64,000 bases of DNA from Morinoia aosen (lineage: Eukaryota > Arthropoda > Malacostraca > Amphipoda > Talitridae), in the NCBI GenBank assembly GCA_030386875.1, contig CM059577.1:22517038-22581037 (forward strand), written 5' to 3'. Every line of letters starts with the position of its first letter. The stretch's first letter is position 1. The notes under the pieces are model-generated. The model had not been told where the DNA came from. It did no database searches and saw nothing but the letters and a program-made list of their open reading frames with translations. Both the position numbers and the translations under genes were made by a program. Shown in pieces: positions 45,886 through 58,100 of this stretch.

Positions 45886-47355
45886 CCCGAGGTAGAGTCT
45901 GTCTACCCAGAGTTACAGTTAGAGTGTGTCTACCCAGATTCAGAGTCTGTGTACCCAGAATCAGAGCCTGTCTACCCAGAGTCAGAGCCTGTCTACCCAG
46001 AGTCAGAGCCTGTCTGAGCAAGTGAGAGCCTGTCTACCCAGAGTTACAGTTAGAGTGTGTCTACCCAGAGTCAGAGCCTGTCTACCCAGAATCAGAGCCT
46101 GTCTACCCAGAGTGAGAGCCTGTCTACCCAGAATCAGAGCCTGTCTACCCGGAGTCAGAGCCAGTCTACCCAGAGTCAGAGCCTGTCTAAGCAAGTGAGG
46201 CCTGTCTACCCAGAGTCAGAGCCTGTCTACCCAGAGTCAGAGCCTGTCTACCAAGAGTCAGAGCCTGTCTACCCAGAGTGGGAGTCTGTCTACCCAGAGT
46301 TACAGCCTGTCTACACAGAGTGAGAGTCTGTCTACCCAGAGTGAGAGTCTGTCTACCCAGAGTGAGAGCCTGTCTACCCAGAGTTAGAGCCTGACTACCC
46401 AGAGTCAGAGCCTGTCCGCCCAGAGTCTGAGCCTGTCTACCCAGAGTGAGAGTCAGTCTACCCAGAGTAAGAGCCTGTCTACACAGAGTGAGAACCTGTC
46501 TACACAGAGTGAGAGTCTGTCTACCCAGAGTGAGAGTCTGTCTACCCAGAGTGAGAGCCTGTCTACGCAGAGTGAGAGTCTGTCTTCCCAGAGTCAGAGC
46601 CTGTCTACCTAGAGTGAGAGTCTGTCTACTCAGAGTGAGAGCCTGTCTACACAGAGTGAGAGTCTGTCTACCCAGAGTGAAAGTCTGTCTACCCAGGGTC
46701 AGAGCCTGTTTACCCAGAGTCAGAGCCTGTTTATCCAGAGTCAGAGCATGTCTACCTAGAGTCAGAGCCTGTCTACCCAGAGTGAGAGTCTGTCTACCCA
46801 GAGTCAGAGCCTGTCTACCCAGAGTCAGAGCCTATCTACACAGAGTCAGAGCCTGTTTACCCAGAGTCAGAGCATGTCTACCCAGAGTCAGAGCCTGTCT
46901 ACCCCGAGTGAGAGTCTGTCTACCCAGAGTCAGAGCTTGTCTACCCAGAGTCAGAGCCTGTCTACTCAGAGTCAGAGCCTGTTTACCATGAGTCAGAGCC
47001 TGTTTACCCAGAGTCAGAGCCTGTCTACACAGAGTGAGAGTCTGTCTACCCAGAGTGAGAGTCTGTCTACCCAGAGTCAGAGCCTGTCTACCCAGAGTCA
47101 AAGCCTGTTTACCCAGAGTCAGAGCATGTCTACCCAGAGTCAGAGCCTGTCTACCCAGAGTGAGAGTCTGTCTACCCAGAGTCAGAGCCTGTCTACCCAG
47201 AGTCAGAGCCTGTCTACCCAGAGTCAGAGCCTGTCTACCCAGAGTCAGAGCCTGTCTACCCAGAGTGAGAGTCTGTCTACCCAGAGTCAGAGCCTGTCTA
47301 CCCAGAGTCAGAGCCTATCTACCCAGAGTCAGAGCCTGTCCACCCAGAGTCATAA
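45886..47355. repeat. 21-bp minisatellite, CTACCCAGAGTCAGAGCCTG
   Basis: About 70 copies; variants are GAGTGAGAGTCTG for GAGTCAGAGCCTG, and ACACAG for ACCCAG. Order is poorest at the left (45.9-46.4 kb) and best at the right. The 21-bp period gives 7-residue repeat frames (STQSQSL; LPRVRAC) broken by stops in places; I do not regard them as a gene. Confidence 0.97.
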
Positions 47356-47961
47356 CTACATAGACACCGTCTCACCACAACACGCTCCGTCACCACCATA
47401 GCCCACTCCATCATTACAGGCGGACCTAATCACTACGTTGAGGTGGCCTCACGACAATAGGCCTATCTCATCATTATAGGCGTAAGCCTCGTACGGGCTC
47501 CCCCGTGTGGCCTCACGCGCCCATTTATTTTTTGCTTGGTCTTGAGGAGCGATCTTATTGGGGAAGTTTGCCTCGTGCTGCCCCTTGAGTGGGGGTTGGG
47601 GAGGTGGGGGGCATTGAAAAACGGGGAAGCGGGGAAGGGGAAGATGTCAGAGGACGTGAGGAAAAGCTGGGGATAAGCAAAACAGAATATTGAGCGAGGC
47701 GCTAAATTAACACGGAAAACACTTGACGTAAAATGGGCGTAGACATGCCAGGTTTGGAACGAATTCATTTCGTGCAAGAATGGCAAGGAATATAACAAAA
47801 CGGAATAGAAGAAAACAAAATGATTGTGGGGAAGGGTGAATGGGGGCGTAAAGTGGGAGAGGGGTGGCGGGGGAGGCCAGATGAAGGGGAAGAGTAGGGC
47901 GAATAGAAAGAGGCAAATCAGGGAAATCATTAGTACAGTTCATGTGTTCTATTGCTAAGGT
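47356..47961. other. Spacer, G/A-rich toward the right
   Basis: No gene recognised. TCATCATTATAGGCG / CATCATTACAGGCGG is repeated at about 47409 and 47468. The minus-strand 155-codon frame is Pro/Phe-rich by composition. Confidence 0.5.
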
Positions 47962-48222
47962 AGTCCAGGTCAGTCAGATAGTGGAAGTAGTGCAGGTGGT
48001 GCAGGTAGTCCAGGATGGTCTGGTAGTACAGGTGGTGCAGGCAGTGCAGGTTAGTCAGATAGTGGAAGTAGTGCAGGTGGTGCAGATAATCCAGGATGGT
48101 CTGATAGTGCAGGTGGTGCAGGCAGTGCAGGTTAGTCAGATAGTGGAAGTAGTGCAGGTGGTACAGATAGTCCAGGATGGTCTGGTAGTGCAGGTGGTGC
48201 AGGCAGTGCAGGTTAGTCAGTA
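47962..48222. repeat. 81-bp tandem repeat
   Basis: GTCAGATAGTGGAAGTAG recurs at 47973, 48054 and 48135 (81-bp period), each followed by GCAGGTGGTGCAGGTAGTCC-type sequence and GGATGGTCTG. About 3.2 copies. Sub-units of 9-12 bp (GTGCAGGTG) are visible inside. Confidence 0.95.
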
Positions 48223-48474
48223 AATGCATGTGGTGACAAAGATAAAGTAAGTTGCGTATGAGATGCATGACAGATGGTTACAAAGACTGAACAAGGCAGC
48301 AGGAGATAGAGTGCTTCAACAAACATGAGACAAGCGAAGCGGTTGGTTCGAATAGTCGTGCGTAGGAAAAATGTCTATAGTCAAAGAAAAGACGGACGAG
48401 CTTTGTCTTTACTTGCCTGATAGTTTATACTACGACCCTCAGAGTCAGAGCAGTGCACTGCACCACAGCCACGG

Positions 48475-48572
48475 ACAGCAGCACAGCATCAACCCAGCAC
48501 CACAGCACCACAGCACCACAGCAGAACAGCACCACAGCACCACAGCACCGCAGCAGCACAGCACCACAACAG
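48475..48572. repeat. CAGCACCA short tandem repeat
   Basis: Irregular CACCACAG and CAGCACCA units of 8-9 bp just before the 30-bp array. Confidence 0.85.
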
Positions 48573-48610
48573 CACACAAGTGCAATTTGGAGTCCGAAGA
48601 CGAAATCCTC

Positions 48611-49002
48611 GCTCTCCTGCTCCTCTCCCCACTGCCACAGCCTCTCCTGCCCCTCTCCCCACTCCCACAGCCTCTCCTGCCCCTCTCCCCACTGCCACAG
48701 CCTCTCCTGCCCCTCTCCCCACTGCCACAGCCTCTCCTGCCCCTCTCCCCACTGCCACAGCCTCTCCTGCCCCTCTCCCCACTGCCACAGCCTCTCCTGC
48801 CCCTCTCCCCACTGCCACAGCCTCTCCTGCCCCTCTCCCCACTGCCACAGCCTCTCCTGCCCCTCTCCCCACTGCCACAGCCTCTCCTGCCCCTCTCCCC
48901 ACTGCCACAGCCTCTCCTGCCCCTCTCCCCACTGCCACAGCCTCTCCTGCCCCTCTCCCCACTGCCACAGCCTCTCCTGCCCCTCTCCCCACTGCCACAG
49001 CC
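48611..49002. repeat. 30-bp minisatellite, near-identical copies
   Basis: Thirteen copies of a unit made of CTGCCCCTCTCCCCACTGCC and ACAGCCTCTC. Apart from the first copy (CTGCTCC for CTGCCCC) and one ACTCCC for ACTGCC at about 48661 the copies look identical, the most homogeneous array here. A plus-strand frame (48371-49057, 228 codons) enters from a non-repetitive 24-codon start, but nothing else supports it as a gene. Confidence 0.97.
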
Positions 49003-50274
49003 TCAATTGAACGGCATCGTCGGGGCCAGACAAGGTCCGAAATTTCTTTCTTGGTGAATCCATAATTTAGCAAGTGGGCGAGTCGGCGATATTTTCCAGC
49101 TGCCCGTGCCATAATTGGAGATATGCCGTATGGCAGGCGGCCGATAGCCCGGAGAGACGGACGTCGTGCAGATAAGTTTAATGCGGCACTTTGCCTTCCA
49201 TGATCGAGGGTAGGCTGGGGCTGCTGCGGTCTTCTCCAGAGGTTCGAGAGTTTTTCCGGGAAAATTTTTGGTAGATAATCGAAAGTTTCGAGCTGCACAG
49301 CCTGATTTAAAGTTGTGTTTAGGTTTTGATGTTCCTTTTAAGGCTTCCAATTACCTAATGTTTCATGTTACAGTGCTAAGGGAAACTACAAAAGCTGACA
49401 GAATATATTTCATTTAATTGTCACATGGACGACTGGGTGTCATCATATCTTATAATTCGCAATATTCATTAAGTTTTTCAGTTTAGCATACATTATTTAA
49501 AAGAGGCTGGGTATACGAATATATTTCCATGCAGAGCTTCTAGAACGGGGCTTTTAGAATGTGAAAATCGTGAAAATTATCACTGCAACGAACGAAGGAG
49601 TAGCAAGCCCAAGTTTATTCCCTTTTTTACTTTTAGGTTAGATGAATATGCTGAGAGACGCCTCGTGTGCATCGTGCGCTCTGCGGGGCGCAATGTGAAC
49701 CATTCTCTGCGAAATAAATACATATTTTTCTGGATTTTTTATCTGTGGAGTGGAACGAAGCAGGGGCATTGGGAAATCCAGAAATTGCACGAAACTCTAC
49801 GGACAAAGGTCTGCACATTTCATTTACTTTTGAAATTTTCCCGGTGCTTGATTCGTCGTAACTTGAAGTCTTCTAGCCTATACCAAGGCACTGATACCTT
49901 CCAACAATAAAACATAGCTTCAAACAAACGAACTGACACTTTAGAGATGAAGACAATTTTTTCTAGAGTTGGAAAAAAATTACAGAAAAAGTACTCACCA
50001 TGCGCGCTGGAAGTGCACAGTTCTACGAAGGACGTCGTTTTCATCAAAAATAAACTGCAAAAACGACTCCCCATCCTGCTTTAATTGATAACAATATAGA
50101 CAGCAACAAAACAAGTCCTCTAATTGGAACAATGGAAGACGCATCAACTGAATAAAGCCAATAAGCGCCGCCCCAGCGCCGCGTCAACCTCGTCCTTGCC
50201 TGAACAGCTCCCCTGCACTTCCAATCAAGCGACAAGATAATCCTCGACCTCGTGATCTGTGTTTCTGATTGGTT
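49003..50274. other. Spacer
   Basis: No gene recognised; small frames on both strands at 49003-50307 lack domains. TTTCTGATTGGT (CCAAT reverse) occurs at about 50260, right before the next array. Confidence 0.5.
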
Positions 50275-50790
50275 CTTCCCTCCACTTCCCCTCCACTTCC
50301 CCTTCACTTCCCCTCACTTCCCCTCTTGCTCCACTACACTTCCCCTCTTACTCCCCTCCACTTCCACTCTCACTCCCCTCCACTTCCCTTAAACTCAACT
50401 TCACTTCCCCTCTTACTCCACTCCACTTCCACTCTTACTACCTTCCACTTTTCTTCTAACTCAACTCCACTTCCCCTCTTACTCCCCTCCACTTCCCTTC
50501 TAACTCTACTTCACCTACCCTCCAACTACCCTCCACTTCCACTCCAAATCTACTCCACTTCCCCTATAGCTCCCCTCCACTTCCACTCTCACTCCCTTTC
50601 ACTTCCCCTCTTACTCCCTTCCACTCTACTTCTACCACAACTCCACCTTCCTTCCAACTACCCTCCACTTCACTTCTAACTCAACTCCCCTTCCTCTCCA
50701 ACTTCCTTCCACTTCCACCCCTACTCCCATCCACTTCAAGTCTTCCTCCCCTAAATTTGTTTCTCACTCCACTCCAGCTTCTCTTTTCCT
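50275..50790. repeat. Degenerate 22-bp pyrimidine repeat, CTTACTCCCCTCCACTTCC
   Basis: From about 50400 the sequence divides into 22-base units ending CCACTT (CTCTTACTCCACTCCACTT and similar). Left of that the spacing is looser. Top strand nearly free of G. Confidence 0.85.
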
Positions 50791-50814
50791 CTCTTCCACC
50801 AGCCAACTTTCATC

Positions 50815-51332
50815 TGCGCCAGTTCACCTGTCACTGGCTGACTGTCACTGCCTGACTGTCACTGGCTGACTGTCATTGCCTGACTGTCACTGGCTGACTG
50901 TCACTGCTCGACTGTCACTGGCTGACCGTCACTGGCTGACTGTCACTGGCTGACTGTCACTGGCTGACTATCACTGGCTGACTGTCACTGGCTGACTGTC
51001 ATTGGCTGACTGTCACTGGCTGACTGCCACTGGCTGACTGTCACTGGTTGCCTATCACTGGCTGACTGTCACTGGCTGACTGTCACTGGCTGACTATCAC
51101 TGGCTGACTGTCACTGGCTGACTGTCACTGGCTGACTGTCACTGGCTGACTATCAATGGCTGACTGTCATTGGCTGACTGTCACTGGCTGACTGTCACTG
51201 GCTGACGGTCACTGGCTGACTGTCACTGGCTGACTGTCACTGGCTGACTGTCACTGGCTGACTGACACTGGCTGACTGTCACTGGCTGACTGTCAATGGC
51301 TGACAGTCACTGGCTTACTGTCACTGGCTGAC
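50815..51332. repeat. 14-bp minisatellite, unit TGACTGTCACTGGC
   Basis: About 37 copies, mostly identical; variants are TGACTATCAC and TGACTGTCAT. Each unit holds the interrupted palindrome TGAC-T-GTCA. It passes into the 22-bp array at about 51332 without spacer. Confidence 0.97.
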
Positions 51333-54300
51333 CACAACAGGAGGCGGTGAGCACCATAACAGGAGGAGGTGAGCACCACAACAGGAGGAGGTGAACACCA
51401 CAACAGGAGGCGGAGAGCACCACAACAGGAGGCGGTGAGCACCACAACAGGAGGAGGTGAGCACCAAAATAGAAAGCGGTGAGTACCACAACAGGAGGCG
51501 GTGAGCACCACAACAGGAGGCGGTGAGCACCACAACAGGAGGCAGTGACCACCCCAACAAGAGGCGGTGAGCACCGCAACAGAAGGCAGTGAGCACCACA
51601 ACAGGAGGCGGTGAGCACCACAATAGGAGGCAGTGAGAATCACAACAGAAGGCGGTGAGCACCACAACAGGAGGAGGTGAGCACCAAAATAGAAAGCGGT
51701 GAGTACCACAACAGGAGGAGGTGAACACCACAACAGGAGGCGGAGAGCACCACAACAGGAGGCGGTGAGCACCACAACAGGAGGAGGTGAGCACCAAAAT
51801 AGAAAGCGGTGAGCACCACAACAGGAGGCAGTGAGCATTACAACAGAAGGCAGTGAGCACCACAACAGGAAGCGGTGAGCACCACAACAGGAGGCGGTGA
51901 GCACCACAACAGGAGGCGGTGAGCACCATACCAGGAGGCGGAGAGCACCACAACAGGAGGCGGTGAGCACCACAACAGGAGGCAGTGAGCACCACAACAG
52001 GAGGCGGTGAGCACCACAACAGGAGGCGGTGAGCACCATAACAGAAAGCGGTGAGCACCACAATAGGAGGCGGTGAGCACCGCAACAGGAGGCGGTGAGC
52101 ACCACAACAGGAAGCGGTGAGCACCACAACAGGAGGAGGTGAGCACCACAACAGGAGGCGGTGAGCACCACAACAGGAGGAGGTGAGCACCACAACAGGA
52201 GGCGGTGAGCACCACAACAGGAAGCGGTGAGCACCACAACAGGAGGCGGTGAGCACCACAACAGGAGGCGGTGAGCACCACAACAGGAGGAGGTGAGCAC
52301 CATAACAGGAGGCGGTGAGCACCACAACAGGAGGCGGTGAGCACCACAACAGGAGGCGGTGAGCATCACAACAGGAGGCAGTGAGCACCACAACAGGAAG
52401 CGGTGAGCACCACAACAGGAGGCAGTGAGCACCACAACAGGAGGCGGTGAGCACCACAACAGAAGGCGTTGAGCACCCCAGCAGGAGGCGGTGAGCACCA
52501 CAACGGGAGGCAGTGAGCACCACAATAGGATGCGGTGAGTACCACAACAGGAGGCGGTGAGCACCACAACAGGAGGCAGTGAGCACCAAAACAGGAGGCG
52601 GTGAGCACCACAACAGGAGGCGGTAAGCACCCCAACAGGAGGCGGTGAGCACCACAACAGGAGGCAGTGAGCACCACAACAGGAGGCAGTGAGCACCACA
52701 ACAGGAGGCGGTGAGCACCACAACAGGAGGCGGTGAGCACCACAACAGGAGGCGGTGAGCACCACAACAGGAGGCAGTGAGCACCACAACAGGAGGCGGT
52801 GAGCACCACAACAGGAGGCGGTGAGCACCACAACAGGAGGCAGTGAGCACCACAATAGGAGGCGGTGAGCACCACAATAGGAGGCGGTGAGCACCGCAAC
52901 AGAACGGGGTGAGCACCACAACAGGAGGAGGTGAGCACCATAACAGGAGGCGGTGAGCACCACAACAGGGGGAGGTGAGCACCACAACAGGAGGAGGTGA
53001 TCACCACAACAAGAGGAGGTGAGCACCACAACAGAAGGCGGTGAGCACAACAACAGGAGGCAGTGAGCACCACAACAGGAGGCGGTGAGCACCACAACAG
53101 GAGGCAGTGAGTACCACAACAGGAGGCGGAGAGCACCACAACCGGAGGCAGTGAGCAATATAACAGGAGGCGGTGAGCACCACAACAGGAGGCAGTGAGC
53201 TCCGCAACAGAACGCGGTGAGCACCACATCAGGAGGCGGTGAGCACCACAACAGGAGGCAGTGAGCACCACAACAGAAGGCGGTGAGCACCACAACAGGA
53301 GGCAGTGAGTACCACAACAGGAGGCGGAGAGCACCACAACAGGAGGCGGTGAGCAATATAACAGGAGGCGGTGAGCACCACAACAGGAGGCAGTGAGCTC
53401 CGCAACAGAACGCGGTGAGCACCACATCAGGAGGCGGTGAGCACCACAACAGGAGACGGTGAGCACCACAACAGGAGGCGGTGAGCACCACAACAGGAGG
53501 CAGTGAGCACCACAACAGGAAGCGGTGTGCACCACAACAGGAGGCAGTGAGCACCACAACAGGAGGCGGTGAGCACCACAACAGGAGGCGGTGAGCATCA
53601 CAACAGGAGGCAGTGAGCACCACAACAGGAAGCGGTGAGCACCTCAACAGGAGGCAGTGAGCACCACAACAGGAGGCGGTGAGCACAACAACAGAAGGCG
53701 TTGAGCACCCCAGCAGGAGGCGGTGAGCACCACAACGGGAGGCAGTGAGCACCACAATAGGATGCGGTGAGTACCACAACAGGAGGCGGTGAGCACCACA
53801 ACAGGAGGCAGTGAGCACCACAACAGGAGGCGGTGAGCACCACAACAGGAGGCGGTAAGCACCCCAACAGGAGGCGGTGAGCACCACAACAGGAGGCAGT
53901 GAGCACCACAACAGGAGGCAGTGAGCACCACAACAGGAGGCGGTGAGCACCACAACAGGAGGCGGTGAGCACCACAACAGGAGGCGGTGAGCACCACAAC
54001 AGGAGGCAGTGAGCACCACAACAGGAGGCGGTGAGCACCACAACAGGAGGCGGTGAGCACCACAACAGGAGGCAGTGAGCACCCCAACAGGAGGCGGTGA
54101 GCACCACAACAGGAGGCAGTGAGCACCACAATAGGAGGCGGTGAGTACCACAACAGGAGGCGGTGAGCACCACAACAGGAGGCGGTGAGCACCACAACAG
54201 GAGGCGGTAAGCACCACAACAGGAGGCGGTAAGCACCACAACAGGAGGCGGTAAGCACCACAACAGGAGGCGGTGAGCACCACAACAGGAGGCAGTGAGC

Positions 54301-54868
54301 ACCACAACAGGAAGCGGTGTGCACCACATCAGGAGGCGGTAAGCACCACAACAGGAGGCGGTAAGCACCACATCAGGAGGCGGTGAGCACCACAACAGGA
54401 GGCGGTAAGCACCCCAACAGGAGGCGGTGAGCACCACAACAGGAGGCGGTGAGCACCACAACAGGAGGCGGTGAGCACCCCAACAGGAGGCGGTGAGCAC
54501 CACAACAGGAGGCGGTAAGCACCACAACAGGAGGCGGTAAGCACCACAACAGGAGGCGGTGAGCACCCCAACAGGAGGCGGTGAGCACCCCAACAGGAGG
54601 CGGTAAGCACCACAACAGGAGGCGGTAAGCACCACAACAGGAGGCGGTAAGCACCACAACAGGAGGCGGTAAGCACCCCAACAGGAGGCGGTGAGCACCA
54701 CAACAGGAGGCGGTGAGCACCGCAACAGGAGGCGGTGAGCACCCCAACAGGAGGCGGTGAGCACCACAACAGGAGGCAGTGAGCACCACAACAGGAGGCA
54801 GTGAGCACCACAATAGGAGGTGGTGAGCACCCCAACAGGAGGCGGTGAGCACCACAACAGGAGGCACT
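51333..54868. repeat. 22-bp minisatellite, GGCGGTGAGCACCACAACAG
   Basis: About 160 copies. Variants are GGCAGTGAG, GGAGGTGAG, CACCCCAAC and, clustered at 54.18-54.68 kb, GGCGGTAAG. Because 22 bp cycles through all frames without a minus-strand stop, minus frames reach 1,004 codons (Leu/Cys/Ser/Pro) and are artefacts. GGCGTTGAGCACCCC at 52465 and 53697 marks a 1232-bp (56-unit) duplication. GGTG-AG-CACC in each unit is an inverted repeat. Confidence 0.98.
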
Positions 54869-55145
54869 AATTATAAGAGCAAACTTCAGACGCCCAGAAA
54901 ATTCGCAGCCATGACAAGGCCGGAATTTTGCCGCGAGTTCCTTCATAAACAAAACTGGAGTGGAGCATGGAGCGAAGTTTGGGGCTCGGGGGGAGGGGGA
55001 GGGAGGATGTGGAAGGAGGCGGAGGGGGAGGAGGGGATGTGAAGGGGGAGGAGGGGATGTGAAGGGGGAGGAGGGAAAGGAGAGAATGGGGAAGAAAAAG
55101 TAGACGGTTCGCATAAAAAATCGCTTTCCAACGGTTGTGAGTCAG
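54869..55145. other. Spacer with G-rich GGATGTGAAGGGGGAGGA repeat
   Basis: Short non-repetitive piece (54869-54975), then G/A-rich sequence with two to three copies of an 18-20-bp unit (55000-55075). No gene. Confidence 0.6.
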
Positions 55146-58100
55146 ATATTGTCCAGCAGTGAGGCAATACCCAGCAGTGAGGCAATATCCAGCAGTGAGG
55201 CAATACCCAGCAGTGAGGCAATATCCAGCAGTGAGGCAATACCCAGCAGTGAGGCAATATCCAGCAGTGAGGCAATATCCAGCAGTGAGGCAATACCCAG
55301 CAGTGAGGCAATATCCAGCAGTGAGGCAATACCCAGCAGTGAGGCAATATCTAGCAGTGAGGCAATACCCAGCAGTGAGGCAATATCCAGCAGTGAGGCA
55401 ATACCCAGCAGTGAGGCAATATCCAGCAGTGAGGCAATACCCAGCAGTGAGGCAATATCCAGCAGTGAGGCAATACCCAGCAGTGAGGCAATATCCAGCA
55501 GTGAGGCAATACCCAGCAGTGAGGCAATATCCAGCAGTGAGGCAATACCCAGCAGTGAGGCAATATCCAGCAGTGAGGCAATACCCAGCAGTGAGGCAAT
55601 ATCCAGCAGTGAGGCAATACCCAGCAGTGAGGCAATATCCAGCAGTGAGGCAATATCCAGCAGTGAGGCAATATCCAGCAGTGAGGCAATACCCAGCAGT
55701 AAGGCAATATCCAGCAGTGAGGCAATATCCAGCAGTAAGGCAATATCCAGCAGTGAGGCAATACCCAGCAGTGAGGCAATACCCAGCAGTGAGGCAATAT
55801 CCAGCAGTAAGGCAATATCCAGCAGTGAGGCAATACCCAGCAGTGAGGCAATATCCAGCAGTGAGGCAATACCCAGCAGTGAGGCAATATCCAGCAGTGT
55901 GGCAATATCCAGCAGTGAGGCAATACCCAGCAGTAAGGCAATATCCAGCAGTGAGGCAATACCCAGCAGTGAGGCAATATCCAGCAGTGTGGCAATATCC
56001 AGCAGTGAGGCAATACCCAGCAGTGAGGCAATACCCAGCAGTGAGGCAATATCCAGCAGTGTGGCAATACCCAGCAGTGAGGCAATACCCAGCAGTGAGG
56101 CAATACCCAGCAGTGAGGCAATATCCAGCAGTGTGGCAATATCCAGCAGTGAGGCAATACCCAGCAGTGAGGCAATATCCAGCAGTGAGGCAATATCCAG
56201 CAGTGTGGCAATATCCAGCAGTGAGGCAATACCCAGCAGTGTGGCAATACCCAGCAGTGAGGCAATACCCAGCAGTGAGGCAATACCCAGCAGTGAGGCA
56301 ATATCCAGCAGTGTGGCAATACCCAGCAGTGAGGCAATACACAGCAGTGAGGCAATACCCAGCAGTGAGGCAATATCCAGCAGTGTGGCAATACCCAGCA
56401 GTGAGGCAATATCCAGCAGTGAGGCAATATCAAGCAGTGAGGCAATACCCAGCAGTGAGGCAATATCCAGCAGTGAGGCCATACCCAGCAGTGAGGCAAT
56501 ATCCAGCAGTGTGGCAATATCCAGCAGTGTGGCAATACCCAGCAGTGAGGCAATATCCAGCAGTGAGGCAATACCCAGCAGTGAGGCAATACCCAGCAGT
56601 GAGGCAATACCCAGCAGTGAGGCAATACCCAGCAGTGAGGCAATACCCAGCAGTGTGGCAATACCCAGCAGTGAGGCAATACCCAGCAGTGTGGCAATAC
56701 CCAGCAGTGAGGCAATACCCAGCAGTGAGGCAATACCCAGCAGTGTGGCAATACCCAGCAGTGAGGCAATACCCAGCAGTGAGGCAATACCCAGCAGTGA
56801 GGCAATATCCAGCAGTGAGGCAATACCCAGCAGTGAGGCAATACCCAGCAGTGAGGCAATATCCAGCAGTGAGGCAATACCCAGCAGTAAGGCAATACCC
56901 AGCAGTAAGGCAATACCCAGCAGTGAGGCAATACCCAGCAGGAAGGCAATATCCAGCAGTAAGGCAATACCCAGCAGTGAGGCAATATCCAGCAGTGAGG
57001 CAATACCCATCAGTGAGGCAATACCCAGCAGTGAGGCAATACCCAGCAGTGAGGCAATATCCAGCAGTAAGGCAATACCCAGCAGTGAGGCAATACCCAG
57101 CAGTAAGGCAATATCCAGCAGTGAGGCAATACTCAGCAGTGAGGCAATACCCAGCAGTGAGGCAATATCCAGCAGTGAGGCAATATCCAGCAGTGAGGCA
57201 ATACCCAGCAGTGAGGCAATATCCAGCAGTAAGGCAATATCCAGCAGTAAGGCAATACCCAGCAGTGAGGCAATATCCAGCAGTGAGGCAATATCCAGCA
57301 GTGAGGCAATACCCAGCAGTGAGGCAATATCCAGCAGTGAGGCAATATCCAGCAGTGAGGCAATACCCAGCAGTGAGGCAATATCCAGCAGTAAGGCAAT
57401 ATCCAGCAGTGAGGCAATATCCAGCAGTGAGGCAATATCCAGCAGTAAGGCAATATCCAGCAGTAAGGCAATACCCAGCAGTAAGGCAATATCCAGCAGT
57501 GAGGCAATACCCAGCAGTGAGGCAATACCCAGCAGTGAGGAATTACCCAGCAGTAAGGCAATATCCAGCAGTGAGGCAATACCCAGCAGTGAGGCAATAC
57601 CCAGCAGTGAGGAAATACCCAGCAGTGAGGCAATATCCAGCAGTAAGGCAATACCCAGCAGTAAGGCAATACCCAGCAGTAAGGCAATATCCAGCAGTAA
57701 GGCAATACCCAGCAGTGAGGCAATACCCAGCAGTGAGGCAATATCCAGCAGTGAGGCAATACCCAGCAGTAAGGCAATACCCAGCAGTAAGGCAATACCC
57801 AGCAGTGAGGCAATACCCAGCAGGAAGGCAATATCCAGCAGTAAGGCAATACCCAGCAGTGAGGCAATATCCAGCAGTGAGGCAATACCCAGCAGTGAGG
57901 CAATACCCAGCAGTGAGGCAATACCCAGCAGTGAGGCAATATCCAGCAGTAAGGCAATACCCAGCAGTGAGGCAATACCCAGCAGTAAGGCAATATCCAG
58001 CAGTGAGGCAATACTCAGCAGTGAGGCAATACCCAGCAGTGAGGCAATATCTAGCAGTGAGGCAATATCCAGCAGTGAGGCAATACCCAGCAGTGAGGCA

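Noticed and set aside
45926..47401. STQSQSL seven-residue repeat frame, like a silk or adhesive protein
   Set aside because: The 21-bp unit is open in two frames, and stops interrupt both. No start or signal peptide.
48371..49057. 228-codon frame with a non-repetitive N-terminus followed by Leu/Pro repeats
   Set aside because: The only unique part is about 24 codons; the rest is the 30-bp array. No homology or gene signals that I can recognise.
51293..54307. 1,004-codon minus-strand frame rich in Leu, Cys and Ser
   Set aside because: A 22-bp unit cycles through three stop-free frames; the overlapping minus-strand frames are equally long. No signal peptide or domain order.
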